Source of the DNA: Robiginitalea sp. SC105
GTDB lineage: Bacteria > Bacteroidota > Bacteroidia > Flavobacteriales > Flavobacteriaceae
Assembly (NCBI RefSeq): GCF_014243345.1
Contig: NZ_JACLZF010000002.1
Span: 248,001-312,000 of the forward strand
Length of the DNA: 64,000 nt
Direction of reading: 5' to 3'
Made by a program: the position numbers and the translations under genes. This document shows, one piece after another, positions 45,105-53,830 of the stretch (its first letter is position 1; the number at the start of each line of letters is the position of its first letter). Under the pieces are notes generated by a model, which did no database searches, was not told where the DNA came from, and saw nothing but the letters and a program-made list of their open reading frames with translations.

Positions 45105-45971
45105 TCAGCCCCCCCATTCATCGTTCAGGATCCAGTTGTGGGTACGGGACCAGAGGGTATCCCGGAAAGCCTCCCTGAAATAACCGAAATGCCCGGGTTT
45201 AAGGCCCTCCTCCGTGTAATGGACCCGCGTCAGGGCCGCTGCCCTGTACTGCGCATTGAGCCAATCCACGGCTTCAACCGGGGCCAGGGGGTCGCCCGGA
45301 AAGCTCAGGGACAACACGGGGGCGCGGACTTCCCCGAAATGATAGGCCCCGGATTCCCGCTCCACGTTCAGGTACTCGGGGTGTTTGCCCCAGCGATTCC
45401 ACTGATAGACCATATTTTTGGGCAGGTTTTCAAATAACCCCAGTTTTTTTGCCGGGAAATACCCAAATAGGGGGCTGAGGCCCGGGATCATCAAATGCCA
45501 GAAAGCCCACATCTTGATCTTATGCCAGTGGGAATAATGGTTCCAGTATCCGCTCTGGCTGGCTACCAGGATGATTTTGCCCAGCAGCTCATGTGCCTGG
45601 TTGAACCCTGCCAGCTGGCCGCCGATACTATGGGTTACCAGGGTGATATTGGAACCTGGCGACATGCCGGAAAGGAAACGCGTGGCAGCCGTCTGGTCGT
45701 TGCTGCCCCAATGGATCAGGTCGTGGGGGTTGGCCCGGAGGGTGGCCGGATCGCCCCCGGAATCCCCGATCCCCCAATAATCAAAAGTGAGTACCGTATA
45801 CCCCAGGGAGGCAAAATGCCGGGCATAGGAAAAATAGAATTTTTGCAGCATGCCGGTAGCCGAGGATATCAGGATGCTGTGGCCCGTCCCGTTCCCTTCA
45901 GGACGGAAAAGGGTGCCGGCAAGCCGATGGCCGGCTGGCGTCGGAATCCGGATGGCTTCCCCCGGGGTCAT
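45105..45971 (-). CDS. Alpha/beta-fold hydrolase
   Basis: This 288-residue cytosolic protein has a complete alpha/beta-hydrolase pattern: ILISSATGMLQKFY (oxyanion loop), LTFDYWGIGDSGG and the nucleophile elbow VTHSIGGQ. An Asp follows near SLSFPGDPLAPVEAV and a His near LKPGHFGYF. It belongs to the COG4757-type group of unknown substrate. It starts 3 bases after the stop of the DUF192 gene, so it is probably in the lgt-DUF192 operon. Confidence 0.82.
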   Translation of the reverse strand: MTPGEAIRIPTPAGHRLAGTLFRPEGNGTGHSILISSATGMLQKFYFSYARHFASLGYTVLTFDYWGIGDSGGDPATLRANPHDLIHWGSNDQTAATRFLSGMSPGSNITLVTHSIGGQLAGFNQAHELLGKIILVASQSGYWNHYSHWHKIKMWAFWHLMIPGLSPLFGYFPAKKLGLFENLPKNMVYQWNRWGKHPEYLNVERESGAYHFGEVRAPVLSLSFPGDPLAPVEAVDWLNAQYRAAALTRVHYTEEGLKPGHFGYFREAFRDTLWSRTHNWILNDEWGG

Positions 45972-45974
45972 GGT

Positions 45975-46478
45975 TTACTGGCTTTTCTGGTAGGTAATGC
46001 GGTCACCGGCCTCCAGGCCCCATTTGGCACTCAGGCCGGCATTTACTTCCAGGACATATTGCACGGGTACCCCAGAGGAGATACTGGACTCATCCAGGGG
46101 CCGGGCATTTTGGCGGATGGTGGCTATCTCGAGGTTGGAGTCGATAAACAGGATGTCCAGCGGCATCATCGTGTTTTTCATATAAAACGCATGCAGGGCC
46201 GGGGCGTCAAAGACAAAGAGCATCCCCCGGTCGTCCCGCATTTCATTGCGGTACATGAGCCCTGTCTGGGTCTCGTATTCCGAATCGGCGATTTCGATGT
46301 CCAGGACCACTTTTATCGAGTCTGTTTCCGCATCCAGAATGCGCAGCACCCCTTCTTTGGTAAAGGAGACGGTTTCCCGTTCCAACGGGGTTTTGGGGGT
46401 GTCCCGGCAACTGCCAAGGCAGCAACAGGCCGCCAGGGCCAGGGCAGACAGGAAGCGGATCGGTCGGAAATCAGGCAT
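45975..46478 (-). CDS. DUF192-family lipoprotein
   Basis: This 167-residue protein is numbered from ATG 46478 (MPDFRPIRFLSALALAACCCLGSC), giving a lipobox cysteine at about 24. The DUF192 domain (about 50-165) has DIEIADSEYETQTGLMYRNEM, DDRGMLFVFDAPALHAFYMKNT, PLDILFID and YVLEVNAGLSAKWGLEAGD. It starts inside the end of lgt (8-base overlap), so expression is coupled. The function of DUF192 is not established. Confidence 0.88.
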   Translation of the reverse strand: MPDFRPIRFLSALALAACCCLGSCRDTPKTPLERETVSFTKEGVLRILDAETDSIKVVLDIEIADSEYETQTGLMYRNEMRDDRGMLFVFDAPALHAFYMKNTMMPLDILFIDSNLEIATIRQNARPLDESSISSGVPVQYVLEVNAGLSAKWGLEAGDRITYQKSQ

Positions 46479-47439
46479 GGGAGGCGGATTTTTGCGGCCG
46501 GAACATAAAGTACAGGCCGAGCAGGACAAACGGGATACTGAGCCATTGTCCGGTAGACAGGTAGCCCAGGGTATCCTCGAACCCGCCCTGGCTTTTCTTG
46601 ACAAATTCCACCACAAATCGGATGCTCCACAGCAGGACCAGGAACAGGCCAAACAAATAACCGGGGCGTTGGCCTTTGGAGGTTTTCCAATACAGCCAGT
46701 AGAGTATGGCAAAAACGCCGATATAAAGCAGCCCTTCGTACAACTGGGCCGGATGCCGGTAGGGGATGGCCTGGAGTTGTTCCGCAAACTGCGGGTCGTC
46801 CGTCAGGGCGCGGTAGGCAGCTTCCGGGGTGCGCTCCCCGGTGATGTGCATGGCTTCCCCGGCGGGCATGTCGTCTGAATCCCGCACAAACCGGGTGGCC
46901 AGGAAAAAGGAGGCGTCCGTGATCTTCCCGTTGATTTCCGAGTTGAAGAAATTCCCGAGCCGCACCAGGAAAGCCCCCAGGGATACCGGGATCACGATGC
47001 GGTCCAGTACCCAGAGCATATTGAAGGATTTGTGCTTCCGCGTAAACAGGTACATGCCAATGATGACCCCAATGGCTGCCCCATGGCTTGCCAGGCCGGT
47101 AAAACCGGTGAATTCATACCCGTTGATAATCCCGAAGAGGCTGCTCCCCGCCTGTTCCCGTATGGGAAGCAGGATTTCGGCCAGGTGTTGGCTGTAATAC
47201 GCCCAGTCATAGAAAAAGACGTGCCCCAGCCGCGCCCCTAGCATGGTGGCCAGTACGGTGTAGATAAAAAGCGAATCCAATTGCTCCCGGGACCGGCCCT
47301 CTCGCAGGAAGACCTGCTTCATCAGGTACCACCCGACTGCGAATGCGATGATCCAGAGCAGGTTGTAGTATTTGATCTGGAGTACCCCGAGCTTAAAAAT
47401 GGTATCGTCGGGATTCCAGGTGAACCCTAATAAAAACAT
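46471..47439 (-). CDS. lgt: Prolipoprotein diacylglyceryl transferase
   Basis: This 322-residue integral membrane protein has the Lgt signatures: SHGAAIGVIIGMYLFTRKH, the catalytic-region LGAFLVRLGNFFNSEINGK and YRHPAQLYEGLLY. It has about seven membrane helices. Lgt transfers diacylglycerol from phosphatidylglycerol to the lipobox cysteine, the first step in maturing the many lipoproteins seen in this window. A DUF192 lipoprotein gene overlaps its end by 8 bases. Confidence 0.95.
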   Translation of the reverse strand: MFLLGFTWNPDDTIFKLGVLQIKYYNLLWIIAFAVGWYLMKQVFLREGRSREQLDSLFIYTVLATMLGARLGHVFFYDWAYYSQHLAEILLPIREQAGSSLFGIINGYEFTGFTGLASHGAAIGVIIGMYLFTRKHKSFNMLWVLDRIVIPVSLGAFLVRLGNFFNSEINGKITDASFFLATRFVRDSDDMPAGEAMHITGERTPEAAYRALTDDPQFAEQLQAIPYRHPAQLYEGLLYIGVFAILYWLYWKTSKGQRPGYLFGLFLVLLWSIRFVVEFVKKSQGGFEDTLGYLSTGQWLSIPFVLLGLYFMFRPQKSASHA

Positions 47440-47593
47440 ATTTCCAGTTTGTGGGCTAAGATAAGAATTCCGATCGGGGCAGGCGGACAGAATTCGGCAG
47501 CAATTTCACTTCCCGCATAGCGCGCCGGACTGCCACCCTGGGACACCTACGGCACCGGGTCATAACCGGACCCGCCCCCGACACAGCGGAACA

Positions 47594-47614
47594 AAAAGGT
47601 CCGGTGGACCTTTT
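47594..47614. terminator. Terminator hairpin, repeat copy 1
   Basis: AAAAGGTCC-GGT-GGACCTTTT is a perfect inverted repeat, functional in either direction. Confidence 0.75.
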
Positions 47615-47705
47615 GAGCTGTGGGCGAGATGGCGCGGTGGCCTGCCGCCCTGAGGGACCTACGGCACCGGGTCATACCCGGACCCGCCCCCGACACAGCG
47701 GAACA

Positions 47706-47726
47706 AAAAGGTCCGGTGGACCTTTT
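47706..47726. terminator. Terminator hairpin, repeat copy 2
   Basis: Identical to 47594-47614, displaced by one 112-base repeat unit. This is the first terminator met downstream of yidD. Confidence 0.78.
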
Positions 47727-47770
47727 GAGCTGTGGGCGAGATGGCGCGGGGGCCTGCCACCCCGGGGGAC

Positions 47771-47992
47771 CTACGGCACCGGGTCATACCCGGACCCTCC
47801 CCAGGGATTACAGGATAAAATCCGCTTCAGCGCCAGCCATCCCCCTTTGAGCAGGCCGTGTTTTTGGAGTGCCTCGATGGTGTATTGGGAGCAGGTGGGG
47901 CTGTACCGGCAACTCGGGGGGGTCAGGGGGGAGATGTAGCGCTGGTACCCGCGGACCAGCCAGATCAGCGGCAGGGCGAGTTTTCTTTTCAT
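47771..47992 (-). CDS. yidD: Membrane protein insertion efficiency factor YidD
   Basis: This 73-residue protein matches Yid[23 protein letters not shown], then [11 protein letters not shown] with the conserved cysteines, and [24 protein letters not shown]. It is thought to help YidC-dependent insertion. It lies 13 bases after cysS on the same strand, so it is likely the last gene of a folE-cysS-yidD unit. Confidence 0.93.
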   Translation of the reverse strand: MKRKLALPLIWLVRGYQRYISPLTPPSCRYSPTCSQYTIEALQKHGLLKGGWLALKRILSCNPWGGSGYDPVP

Positions 47993-48005
47993 CTCAAATG
48001 GCAGG

Positions 48006-49484
48006 TTACAGGGTGAAGGTAGTCCCTTCTTTCCCGTCTTTTAGCTGGATCCCCAGTTCCGAAAGCGTATCCCGGATCTGGTCGGAAGTGTGGTAATCCT
48101 TGTTGGCTCGCGCCTGGTTCCGCAGTTCGATCACCAGCTTCATCACCCCTTCCAGTTTTTCGGTTTCCCGGGTCTGTCCCAGGCTTTTTTCAAGGCCGAG
48201 GACATCGTGTACAAACGCCTCCATCGTCTGCGCCAGCAGGTCCCTGTCCCCAGGGGTGAGCGACTGCTTTTCGTCCCGGGCCAGGTTGATGGCCTTGACC
48301 CCCTCAAAGAGCTGGGCGATGAGGACCGGGCTGTTAAAATCATCGTTCATGGCGTCATAACAACGCTGCCTCCAGGCGGCCACATCGAAATCGGAGCTTT
48401 TGCCGGCAGGCAGGTCGGGCAGCTGGTCCATGGCTTCCATCAAACGGTTGTACCCCTTTTCGGCAGCCAGCAGTGCGTCGTCGCTGAGGTCCAGGATGCT
48501 GGTGTAGTGCGCCTGCATCATAAAGAACCGGACGACTGTCGGGGAGAACGGTTTGCTGAGGATGTTGTTTTCACCACTGAATATTTCGCCCGGGAGCAGG
48601 TTGTTCCCGGTGGATTTTGCCATTTTCTTCCCGTTGAGGGTCAGCATGTTGGCATGCAGCCAGTAGCGGACCGGCGGCTGGTCGTTGCTGGCTTCGGCCT
48701 GGGCAATCTCGCATTCGTGGTGGGGAAATTTCAGGTCCATGCCCCCGCCGTGGATGTCAAAGGTGTCCCCGAGGTATTTGGTGCTCATCACTGTGCATTC
48801 CAGGTGCCATCCGGGAAAGCCCTCGCCCCAGGGGGAAGGCCAGCGCATGATGTGCTGGGGCTCCGCTTTTTTCCAAAGAGCAAAATCCTGTGGGTTGCGT
48901 TTTTCGTCCTGGGCGGTCAGTTCCCGCGTATTGGCGATCATGTCCTCCAGTTTCCGGCCGCTGAGTTTTCCGTATTCGTAGTCCTGGTTGAACCGTATGA
49001 CGTCGAAGTAGACGGACCCGTTTTTCTCGTAGGCGTACCCCCGGTCCTGGATGACCTTGATGATCTCGATTTGTTCCACGATATGGCCCGTGGCGGTGGG
49101 TTCAATGCTGGGAGAGAGGAGGTTGAAGCGCTGCAGGATGTTGTGGAAATCCACAGTATAGCGTTGCACCACCTCCATGGGTTCAATTTTTTCCAGGCGG
49201 GCTTTTTTGGCGATTTTGTCCTCGCCCTCATCCGCATCGTCCTCCAGGTGGCCTGCGTCGGTGATGTTGCGGACAAAGCGCACTTTATACCCCAGGTGGC
49301 GGAGGTAGCGGAAAATCAGGTCAAAGGACATGAAGGTCCGGCAATTGCCCAGGTGGACATTGCTGTATACGGTTGGGCCGCAGACATACATGCCCACATG
49401 GCCCTCGTGAATCGGGGTAAAGACTTCTTTGCTCCCCGAGAGGGAGTTGTGGACCTTAAGTGTCTGTTCCGTATAAAGCGCCAT
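48006..49484 (-). CDS. cysS: Cysteinyl-tRNA synthetase
   Basis: This 492-residue class I synthetase has the Zn-site start [18 protein letters not shown] (HIGH-like motif HLGN), [14 protein letters not shown], the second Zn region [17 protein letters not shown] and the KMSKS motif KMAKSTGN. The C-terminal DALR-type helical domain is complete. It charges tRNA-Cys. folE lies 9 bases upstream and yidD 13 bases downstream, all co-oriented. Confidence 0.96.
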   Translation of the reverse strand: MALYTEQTLKVHNSLSGSKEVFTPIHEGHVGMYVCGPTVYSNVHLGNCRTFMSFDLIFRYLRHLGYKVRFVRNITDAGHLEDDADEGEDKIAKKARLEKIEPMEVVQRYTVDFHNILQRFNLLSPSIEPTATGHIVEQIEIIKVIQDRGYAYEKNGSVYFDVIRFNQDYEYGKLSGRKLEDMIANTRELTAQDEKRNPQDFALWKKAEPQHIMRWPSPWGEGFPGWHLECTVMSTKYLGDTFDIHGGGMDLKFPHHECEIAQAEASNDQPPVRYWLHANMLTLNGKKMAKSTGNNLLPGEIFSGENNILSKPFSPTVVRFFMMQAHYTSILDLSDDALLAAEKGYNRLMEAMDQLPDLPAGKSSDFDVAAWRQRCYDAMNDDFNSPVLIAQLFEGVKAINLARDEKQSLTPGDRDLLAQTMEAFVHDVLGLEKSLGQTRETEKLEGVMKLVIELRNQARANKDYHTSDQIRDTLSELGIQLKDGKEGTTFTL

Positions 49485-49493
49485 GGATTTGGC

Positions 49494-50177
49494 TTAAAAT
49501 TCGGTTTCCAGGTTGATGTATTCCAGGAATTCCCGGCGGAGTGATTCATCTTCCTTGAAGCGGCCCCCGTATTCCGAGGTAACCGTGCTGCTGTCCACAT
49601 CACGGATCCCGCGCGAATTCACACACAGGTGTTTGGCGTCGATCACGCAGGCGACGTCTTCGGTCCCGAGGACCCGTTGAAGCTCCCGTACGATCTGTAT
49701 GTTCATCCGCTCCTGTACCTGCGGGCGCTTGGCAAAATAGTCCACGATGCGGTTCATCTTGGAAAGCCCCACAACGGAACCCCCGGAGATATAAGCAATA
49801 TGGGCCTTGCCGACGATCGGCAGCAGGTGGTGTTCGCAGGTGCTGTAGACGGTGATATTCTTTTCCACCAGCATTTCTCCGTATTTGTATTTGTTGTCGA
49901 AGGTGGATGACTTCGGGCGCCGCTGGGGATGCAGCCCGGAAAAGATCTCCCTGACGTACATTTTCGCAACCCGGTCGGGGGTGCCTTTCAGGCTGTCGTC
50001 GTCGAGGTCCATGCCCAAAGTGAGCAGGATATCCCGGACATTCTGACGGATGCGGTCGATTTTTTCTTCATCGCTGAGAAGGAATGCGTCTTCCCGGAGC
50101 GGGGTTTCTTCCTTCCCGCTGAAATGGTCTTCCGGAAAGGTTTCCTGGGAGGCTTCCAATGCTGGATCGGTTTTCAT
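49494..50177 (-). CDS. folE: GTP cyclohydrolase I
   Basis: This 227-residue protein starts at ATG 50177 (MKTDPALEAS), just downstream of a TATCTTTG box; longer in-frame readings cross that promoter. Family motifs are GTPDRVAKMY, ITVYSTCEHHLLP (zinc Cys and catalytic His), GKAHIAYI, QVQERMNIQI and DAKHLCVNSRGI. It converts GTP to dihydroneopterin triphosphate for folate synthesis. The N-terminal 40 residues are acidic and variable. Confidence 0.95.
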   Translation of the reverse strand: MKTDPALEASQETFPEDHFSGKEETPLREDAFLLSDEEKIDRIRQNVRDILLTLGMDLDDDSLKGTPDRVAKMYVREIFSGLHPQRRPKSSTFDNKYKYGEMLVEKNITVYSTCEHHLLPIVGKAHIAYISGGSVVGLSKMNRIVDYFAKRPQVQERMNIQIVRELQRVLGTEDVACVIDAKHLCVNSRGIRDVDSSTVTSEYGGRFKEDESLRREFLEYINLETEF

Positions 50178-50197
50178 CGAATGGTAATTACAAGTGG

Positions 50198-50205
50198 CAA
50201 AGATA
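50198..50205 (-). promoter_or_regulatory. Putative folE -7 element
   Basis: CAAAGATA on the plus strand reads TATCTTTG on the minus strand, 20 bases upstream of the folE start. Confidence 0.5.
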
Positions 50206-50304
50206 TACATAATATGGCACTTTATGGCCTGTTTACGCGGGTACACAACATAAATTCGTGTTAAGGAAAAGAGCTGCCTACTTTTAATTTGCCCAAGCAA
50301 TACT

Positions 50305-52119
50305 ATGCACATTACCCATCTACAAACCGGCTTTTTTGCAGGGATTTTCCTGTTGGTCAGCGGGGGTCTTTCGGCCCAGATTTCGCCCGATTGCAACACG
50401 GCCATCCCGATATGCAACAATACCCCGGTAAACGGCGGTACCATCGGGTATGGCGTGGACGATTACGGCGGGGCCACCGAGTCCGGATGCCTGGAACCCA
50501 CAACCAGCGGGTATATCGAATCGAATTCCGCCTGGTACCGCTTCCGCACGGGCGCTTCCGGCCAGCTGGGGTTCAATATCTCCTTTGATGCCTCCGAAGA
50601 CTGGGATTTTGCCCTGTACCGCACCTCGGATTGCGGCAGCCTGGGCGAACCGGTGCGATGCAATTTTTACGACAACCGGGACCGCGAAGTATTCATGGGG
50701 GTGGGGGAGGACCCTTCGGGCAGCGCGGATACCTACCTGTACGAGCCCTGGCTGGATGTCCAGCCCGGGGAGGACTATTATCTGATGATCAACAATTACA
50801 GCAACACGAATTCCGGCTTTTCCATCCAGTTTTCGGGCCGGATCTTCGAGGATCACCCCTACGATGCCCTGGACTGTTCCATCATCAGCAACCTGCTCGG
50901 GCCGCCTGTAGCCGCATGCGAAGGGGATACCATCCTGCTGGACGGCACCACCGCTATGGCTACGGCTTATCAGTGGTTTGCAGATACCGGGTCCGGATTT
51001 AACACTCTCCCGGGGGAGAATGGGGCCACACATCCGGCAGATTCCCCGGCAGTCTACCGTATCCGGGTGAGCCTGCCGGACGGTTCTCAGGTGATCAGCG
51101 ACGTGCAGGTAGGGTTCAGCCCGGCCGCCAGCACCCAGCCCATTTCGGACGAGGCGATTTGCAGCGACCAGCAACCTTATGACCTTCGGGCCAAAGATGC
51201 CGGGGCCCTGGGGAGCTTAAACCCGGCGGAGTTCCGGGTGAGTTACCATACCAGTGCCTTCGATGCCCAGGCGGGGATAGGCGCCCTGCCGGCGGAGTGG
51301 TCCCCCGGGCCCGGGACCCATACCGTGTACGTCCGGACCACTTCCCTGGAGAACCCGAATTGTTATGACAGTTCCGAGCAGTTTGATTTGCAGGTCCTTT
51401 CCATGCCTTTGCTGGATTTTGAGCAGCAGGTCTTCATTTGCGAAAACGGCGGGAGTGCGGTTATCGGGCAATTACCACCCGACCCGGCGGTGTCCTACAG
51501 ATGGGATGACGGGCGGCGGTCGGCCCTGCGGACAGTCACCCAACCTGGGACCTATACCCTGACGGCAACCACCGGTTCCGGGCCTTCTGCCTGCAGCATC
51601 CAGCGCAGCGTGGAAGTCATCCTTTCGGTGCCCCCAGGCATCTCGGGGATTATCATCGAGGACTTCTCGGCTGCCAACCGGGTGACGGTGGAGACGGATG
51701 CCGTAGGGGATTTCGAATATGCCCTGGACAACGGGCCCTTTCAGGCAAACCCCGTTTTCGAGGGGGTGCCGGCCGGCTCCCACCAGGTGCGTATGCGCGA
51801 CCGGCTGGGTTGCGGGGAAATCACCGAAACCATTACCGTGGTGGGTTACCTGCCCTTTTTTACCCCCAACGGGGACGGCCAGCACGACACCTGGCAGATA
51901 CAGGGCCTCGAAACCCTTACCGACCCGGTGGTCCATATCTTTGACCGGTACGGCAAACTCCTCAAACAACTGGACCGGGATTCTCCCGGGTGGGACGGGA
52001 CCTATCTCGGCAGGTTACTGCCGGGGTCCGACTACTGGTTCCGGCTATCCTATTTGGACGCCTCCGGACAACGGGTGGAAGCGCGCTACTTGAATGCGCA
52101 TTTTGCCCTGAAACGCTGA
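50305..52119 (+). CDS. T9SS type B sorting-domain surface protein
   Basis: This 604-residue protein has a signal peptide (about 1-25, GGLSAQ), then ISPDCNTAIPICNNTPVNGG and a jelly-roll-like adhesin domain (about 30-180). A middle region follows that contains Ig-like repeats. The C-terminal gliding-motility/type B sorting domain (about 515-604) has FFTPNGDGQHDTWQIQG, VHIFDRYGKLLKQLD and GSDYWFRLSY. Type IX secretion and cell-surface attachment are expected. It is paralogous to the next gene, with the same N-terminal and C-terminal domains. Confidence 0.9.
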   Translation: MHITHLQTGFFAGIFLLVSGGLSAQISPDCNTAIPICNNTPVNGGTIGYGVDDYGGATESGCLEPTTSGYIESNSAWYRFRTGASGQLGFNISFDASEDWDFALYRTSDCGSLGEPVRCNFYDNRDREVFMGVGEDPSGSADTYLYEPWLDVQPGEDYYLMINNYSNTNSGFSIQFSGRIFEDHPYDALDCSIISNLLGPPVAACEGDTILLDGTTAMATAYQWFADTGSGFNTLPGENGATHPADSPAVYRIRVSLPDGSQVISDVQVGFSPAASTQPISDEAICSDQQPYDLRAKDAGALGSLNPAEFRVSYHTSAFDAQAGIGALPAEWSPGPGTHTVYVRTTSLENPNCYDSSEQFDLQVLSMPLLDFEQQVFICENGGSAVIGQLPPDPAVSYRWDDGRRSALRTVTQPGTYTLTATTGSGPSACSIQRSVEVILSVPPGISGIIIEDFSAANRVTVETDAVGDFEYALDNGPFQANPVFEGVPAGSHQVRMRDRLGCGEITETITVVGYLPFFTPNGDGQHDTWQIQGLETLTDPVVHIFDRYGKLLKQLDRDSPGWDGTYLGRLLPGSDYWFRLSYLDASGQRVEARYLNAHFALKR

Positions 52120-52229
52120 GATTTCACCCATCGATCCCCTGGTCGAATTGCCGCCAAAAACTTGGGCATACCCATACTAAAACCCACTTGTAGGAGTTAT
52201 ACTATACAGAAATTTGTGCCCCAAATCCT

Positions 52230-53642
52230 ATGAAGCATACCCTGGTCCTGCTCTTGGGCTTCCTTTCTGGTGTCCAGGCCCTCTCCGCCCAGAATTCCCC
52301 CGATTGTCGCTCTGCCATCCCGGTTTGCGCCGATACGGTGCGCACCTGGTTCGCGGATGGCGGGGGCGATATCGATGATTTTGACCCGGATGTCATCCGG
52401 CAGTCCGGCTGCCTGGAAAAGGGGAGCAATACCTCGGCCAATATCGAAAACAACACGTCCTGGTTTGTATTCCGCGCCGGGACCGGCGGGCAGATCGGCT
52501 TTGACATCGAAGCGCTTCCGGGAGCCACCGGCACCGTTACCGCCGAATGGGATTTTGCCCTGTACGGACCGGATGTGGATTGCGCCGACATCAGCAACGG
52601 GACTGCCCAGCCCATACGCTGCAATTACGAGGTGAACGACACGCGTTTTACGGGGGTGGGCATCAATCCCGAAAACGGGCAGGCAGGTGCCCCCTTCCTG
52701 ATCGGCAGCCAGAATACCTACGATGAATTCCTGGAGGTGCAACCGGGGGAGATCTACTACCTGCTTATCAACAACTACAACACGAATTTTGACGGTGACC
52801 CCGAGCCTTATACCCTGACATTCACCGGGAACTCGGTGAACACCAACCAGGATACCGCACTGGATTGCACGCTGCGGGACGAGTTCCTGGGGCTCGATAT
52901 CACCGCCTGCGAAGGCGACCCCGATATTGTCCTCAGCGCCCTCAATTCCCCGGCCGGACCCGATATCACGGATATCGCCTGGTCGGTGGACTACGACGAC
53001 GACGGCACCATCGATGCAAACCTGGCCTCCGGGCCCGGGGCTACCGAACTCATCGTTTCCAGCCCAAACTCCGGCCGCTACTATGTGGAGATCACGGCCA
53101 CTACCTCCGAGGTGTACACGGACGATATCCTGATTACCTATTACGGGGAGCCCCAGCTGGACCGGGTGGACATCCTCTCGGACCTGTCGGACAGCAACAA
53201 TATCGAGATCATCCCGGTTGGGGACGGGGATTACGAATACGCCATCAATGGGGGGGAATTCCAGGAGTCGCCCATCTTCAACGACGTGCCCCCGGGCATC
53301 AATACGGTGATCATCAACGACCGCAACGGGTGCGGGACTACCGAACCCATTGAATTCCTGGTGATCGGCTATCCGAAGTTCTTTACCCCCAACGCGGATG
53401 GCATCCATGATACCTGGCATATCCTGGGGATCGAACAGCTCACCGAGCCGGTGGTCTTTATTTTTGACCGCTACGGGAAACTGCTGAAACAAATCGATGA
53501 AACCAGCGTGGGTTGGGACGGAAACTTCAACGGACGTCCCCTGCCTTCTTCAGATTACTGGTTCCGCCTGGAATACAGCCGGGACGATCAGGGTGTGCTC
53601 GTGGCCAACCTGGTGCGGGCCCACTTTACCCTGAAACGATAG
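52230..53642 (+). CDS. T9SS type B sorting-domain surface protein (paralogue)
   Basis: This 470-residue protein has a signal peptide (about 1-20, QALSAQ), NSPDCRSAIPVCADTV, a jelly-roll-like domain with NNTSWFVFRAGTGGQIGFDI, a short linker and a type B C-terminal domain (about 385-470; FFTPNADGIHDTWHILG, VFIFDRYGKLLKQID, SDYWFRLEY). It is a shortened copy of the 50305-52119 protein lacking much of the middle region. It probably arose by tandem duplication. Confidence 0.9.
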   Translation: MKHTLVLLLGFLSGVQALSAQNSPDCRSAIPVCADTVRTWFADGGGDIDDFDPDVIRQSGCLEKGSNTSANIENNTSWFVFRAGTGGQIGFDIEALPGATGTVTAEWDFALYGPDVDCADISNGTAQPIRCNYEVNDTRFTGVGINPENGQAGAPFLIGSQNTYDEFLEVQPGEIYYLLINNYNTNFDGDPEPYTLTFTGNSVNTNQDTALDCTLRDEFLGLDITACEGDPDIVLSALNSPAGPDITDIAWSVDYDDDGTIDANLASGPGATELIVSSPNSGRYYVEITATTSEVYTDDILITYYGEPQLDRVDILSDLSDSNNIEIIPVGDGDYEYAINGGEFQESPIFNDVPPGINTVIINDRNGCGTTEPIEFLVIGYPKFFTPNADGIHDTWHILGIEQLTEPVVFIFDRYGKLLKQIDETSVGWDGNFNGRPLPSSDYWFRLEYSRDDQGVLVANLVRAHFTLKR

Positions 53643-53780
53643 GGCCTGCTCCTGCTCAGGCAGACTGTCCCCTGAACCCTGAATCCATAAACCTGAACCC
53701 TTTAATCTGAACCCTTTCACCTGAAGCCTTCGGTCTGCAGAGCCCGGGGTCCCCATCCCGAAGATGCGGTTACCCCGAAA

Positions 53781-53811
53781 AAAAAAGGCCTCCCGTCCGG
53801 AAGGCCCTTTT
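53781..53811. terminator. Bidirectional terminator
   Basis: An A-run followed by GGCCT...AGGCC and TTTT lies between the convergent T9SS and FadL-like genes. Confidence 0.75.
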
Positions 53812-53830
53812 GTAGTCGATTGATATATTT

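Larger units (their letters stand above)
47440..47770. repeat. 112-bp tandem duplication of the yidD tail
   Basis: A unit starting ACCTACGGCACCGGGTCAT begins at 47545, 47657 and 47769, exactly 112 bases apart; the first two units are nearly identical and traces extend left to about 47520. The third start is the real yidD 3' end (stop at 47771-47773). Each complete copy therefore holds the last codons of yidD plus a terminator hairpin and a GC-rich spacer. No gene is seen in the rest. Confidence 0.85.

Noticed and set aside
47604-47939. Small genes inside the 112-bp repeats
   Set aside because: The open frames only reflect the repeated GC-rich unit and cross terminators and the yidD gene.
48090-49544. 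Long open frame antisense to cysS
   Set aside because: Shadow frame without domains; cysS is complete on the other strand.
53642-53780. Repeated CCTGAACCCT-like text as a regulatory repeat
   Set aside because: Irregular, short and without symmetry; probably simple-sequence drift after the T9SS gene.
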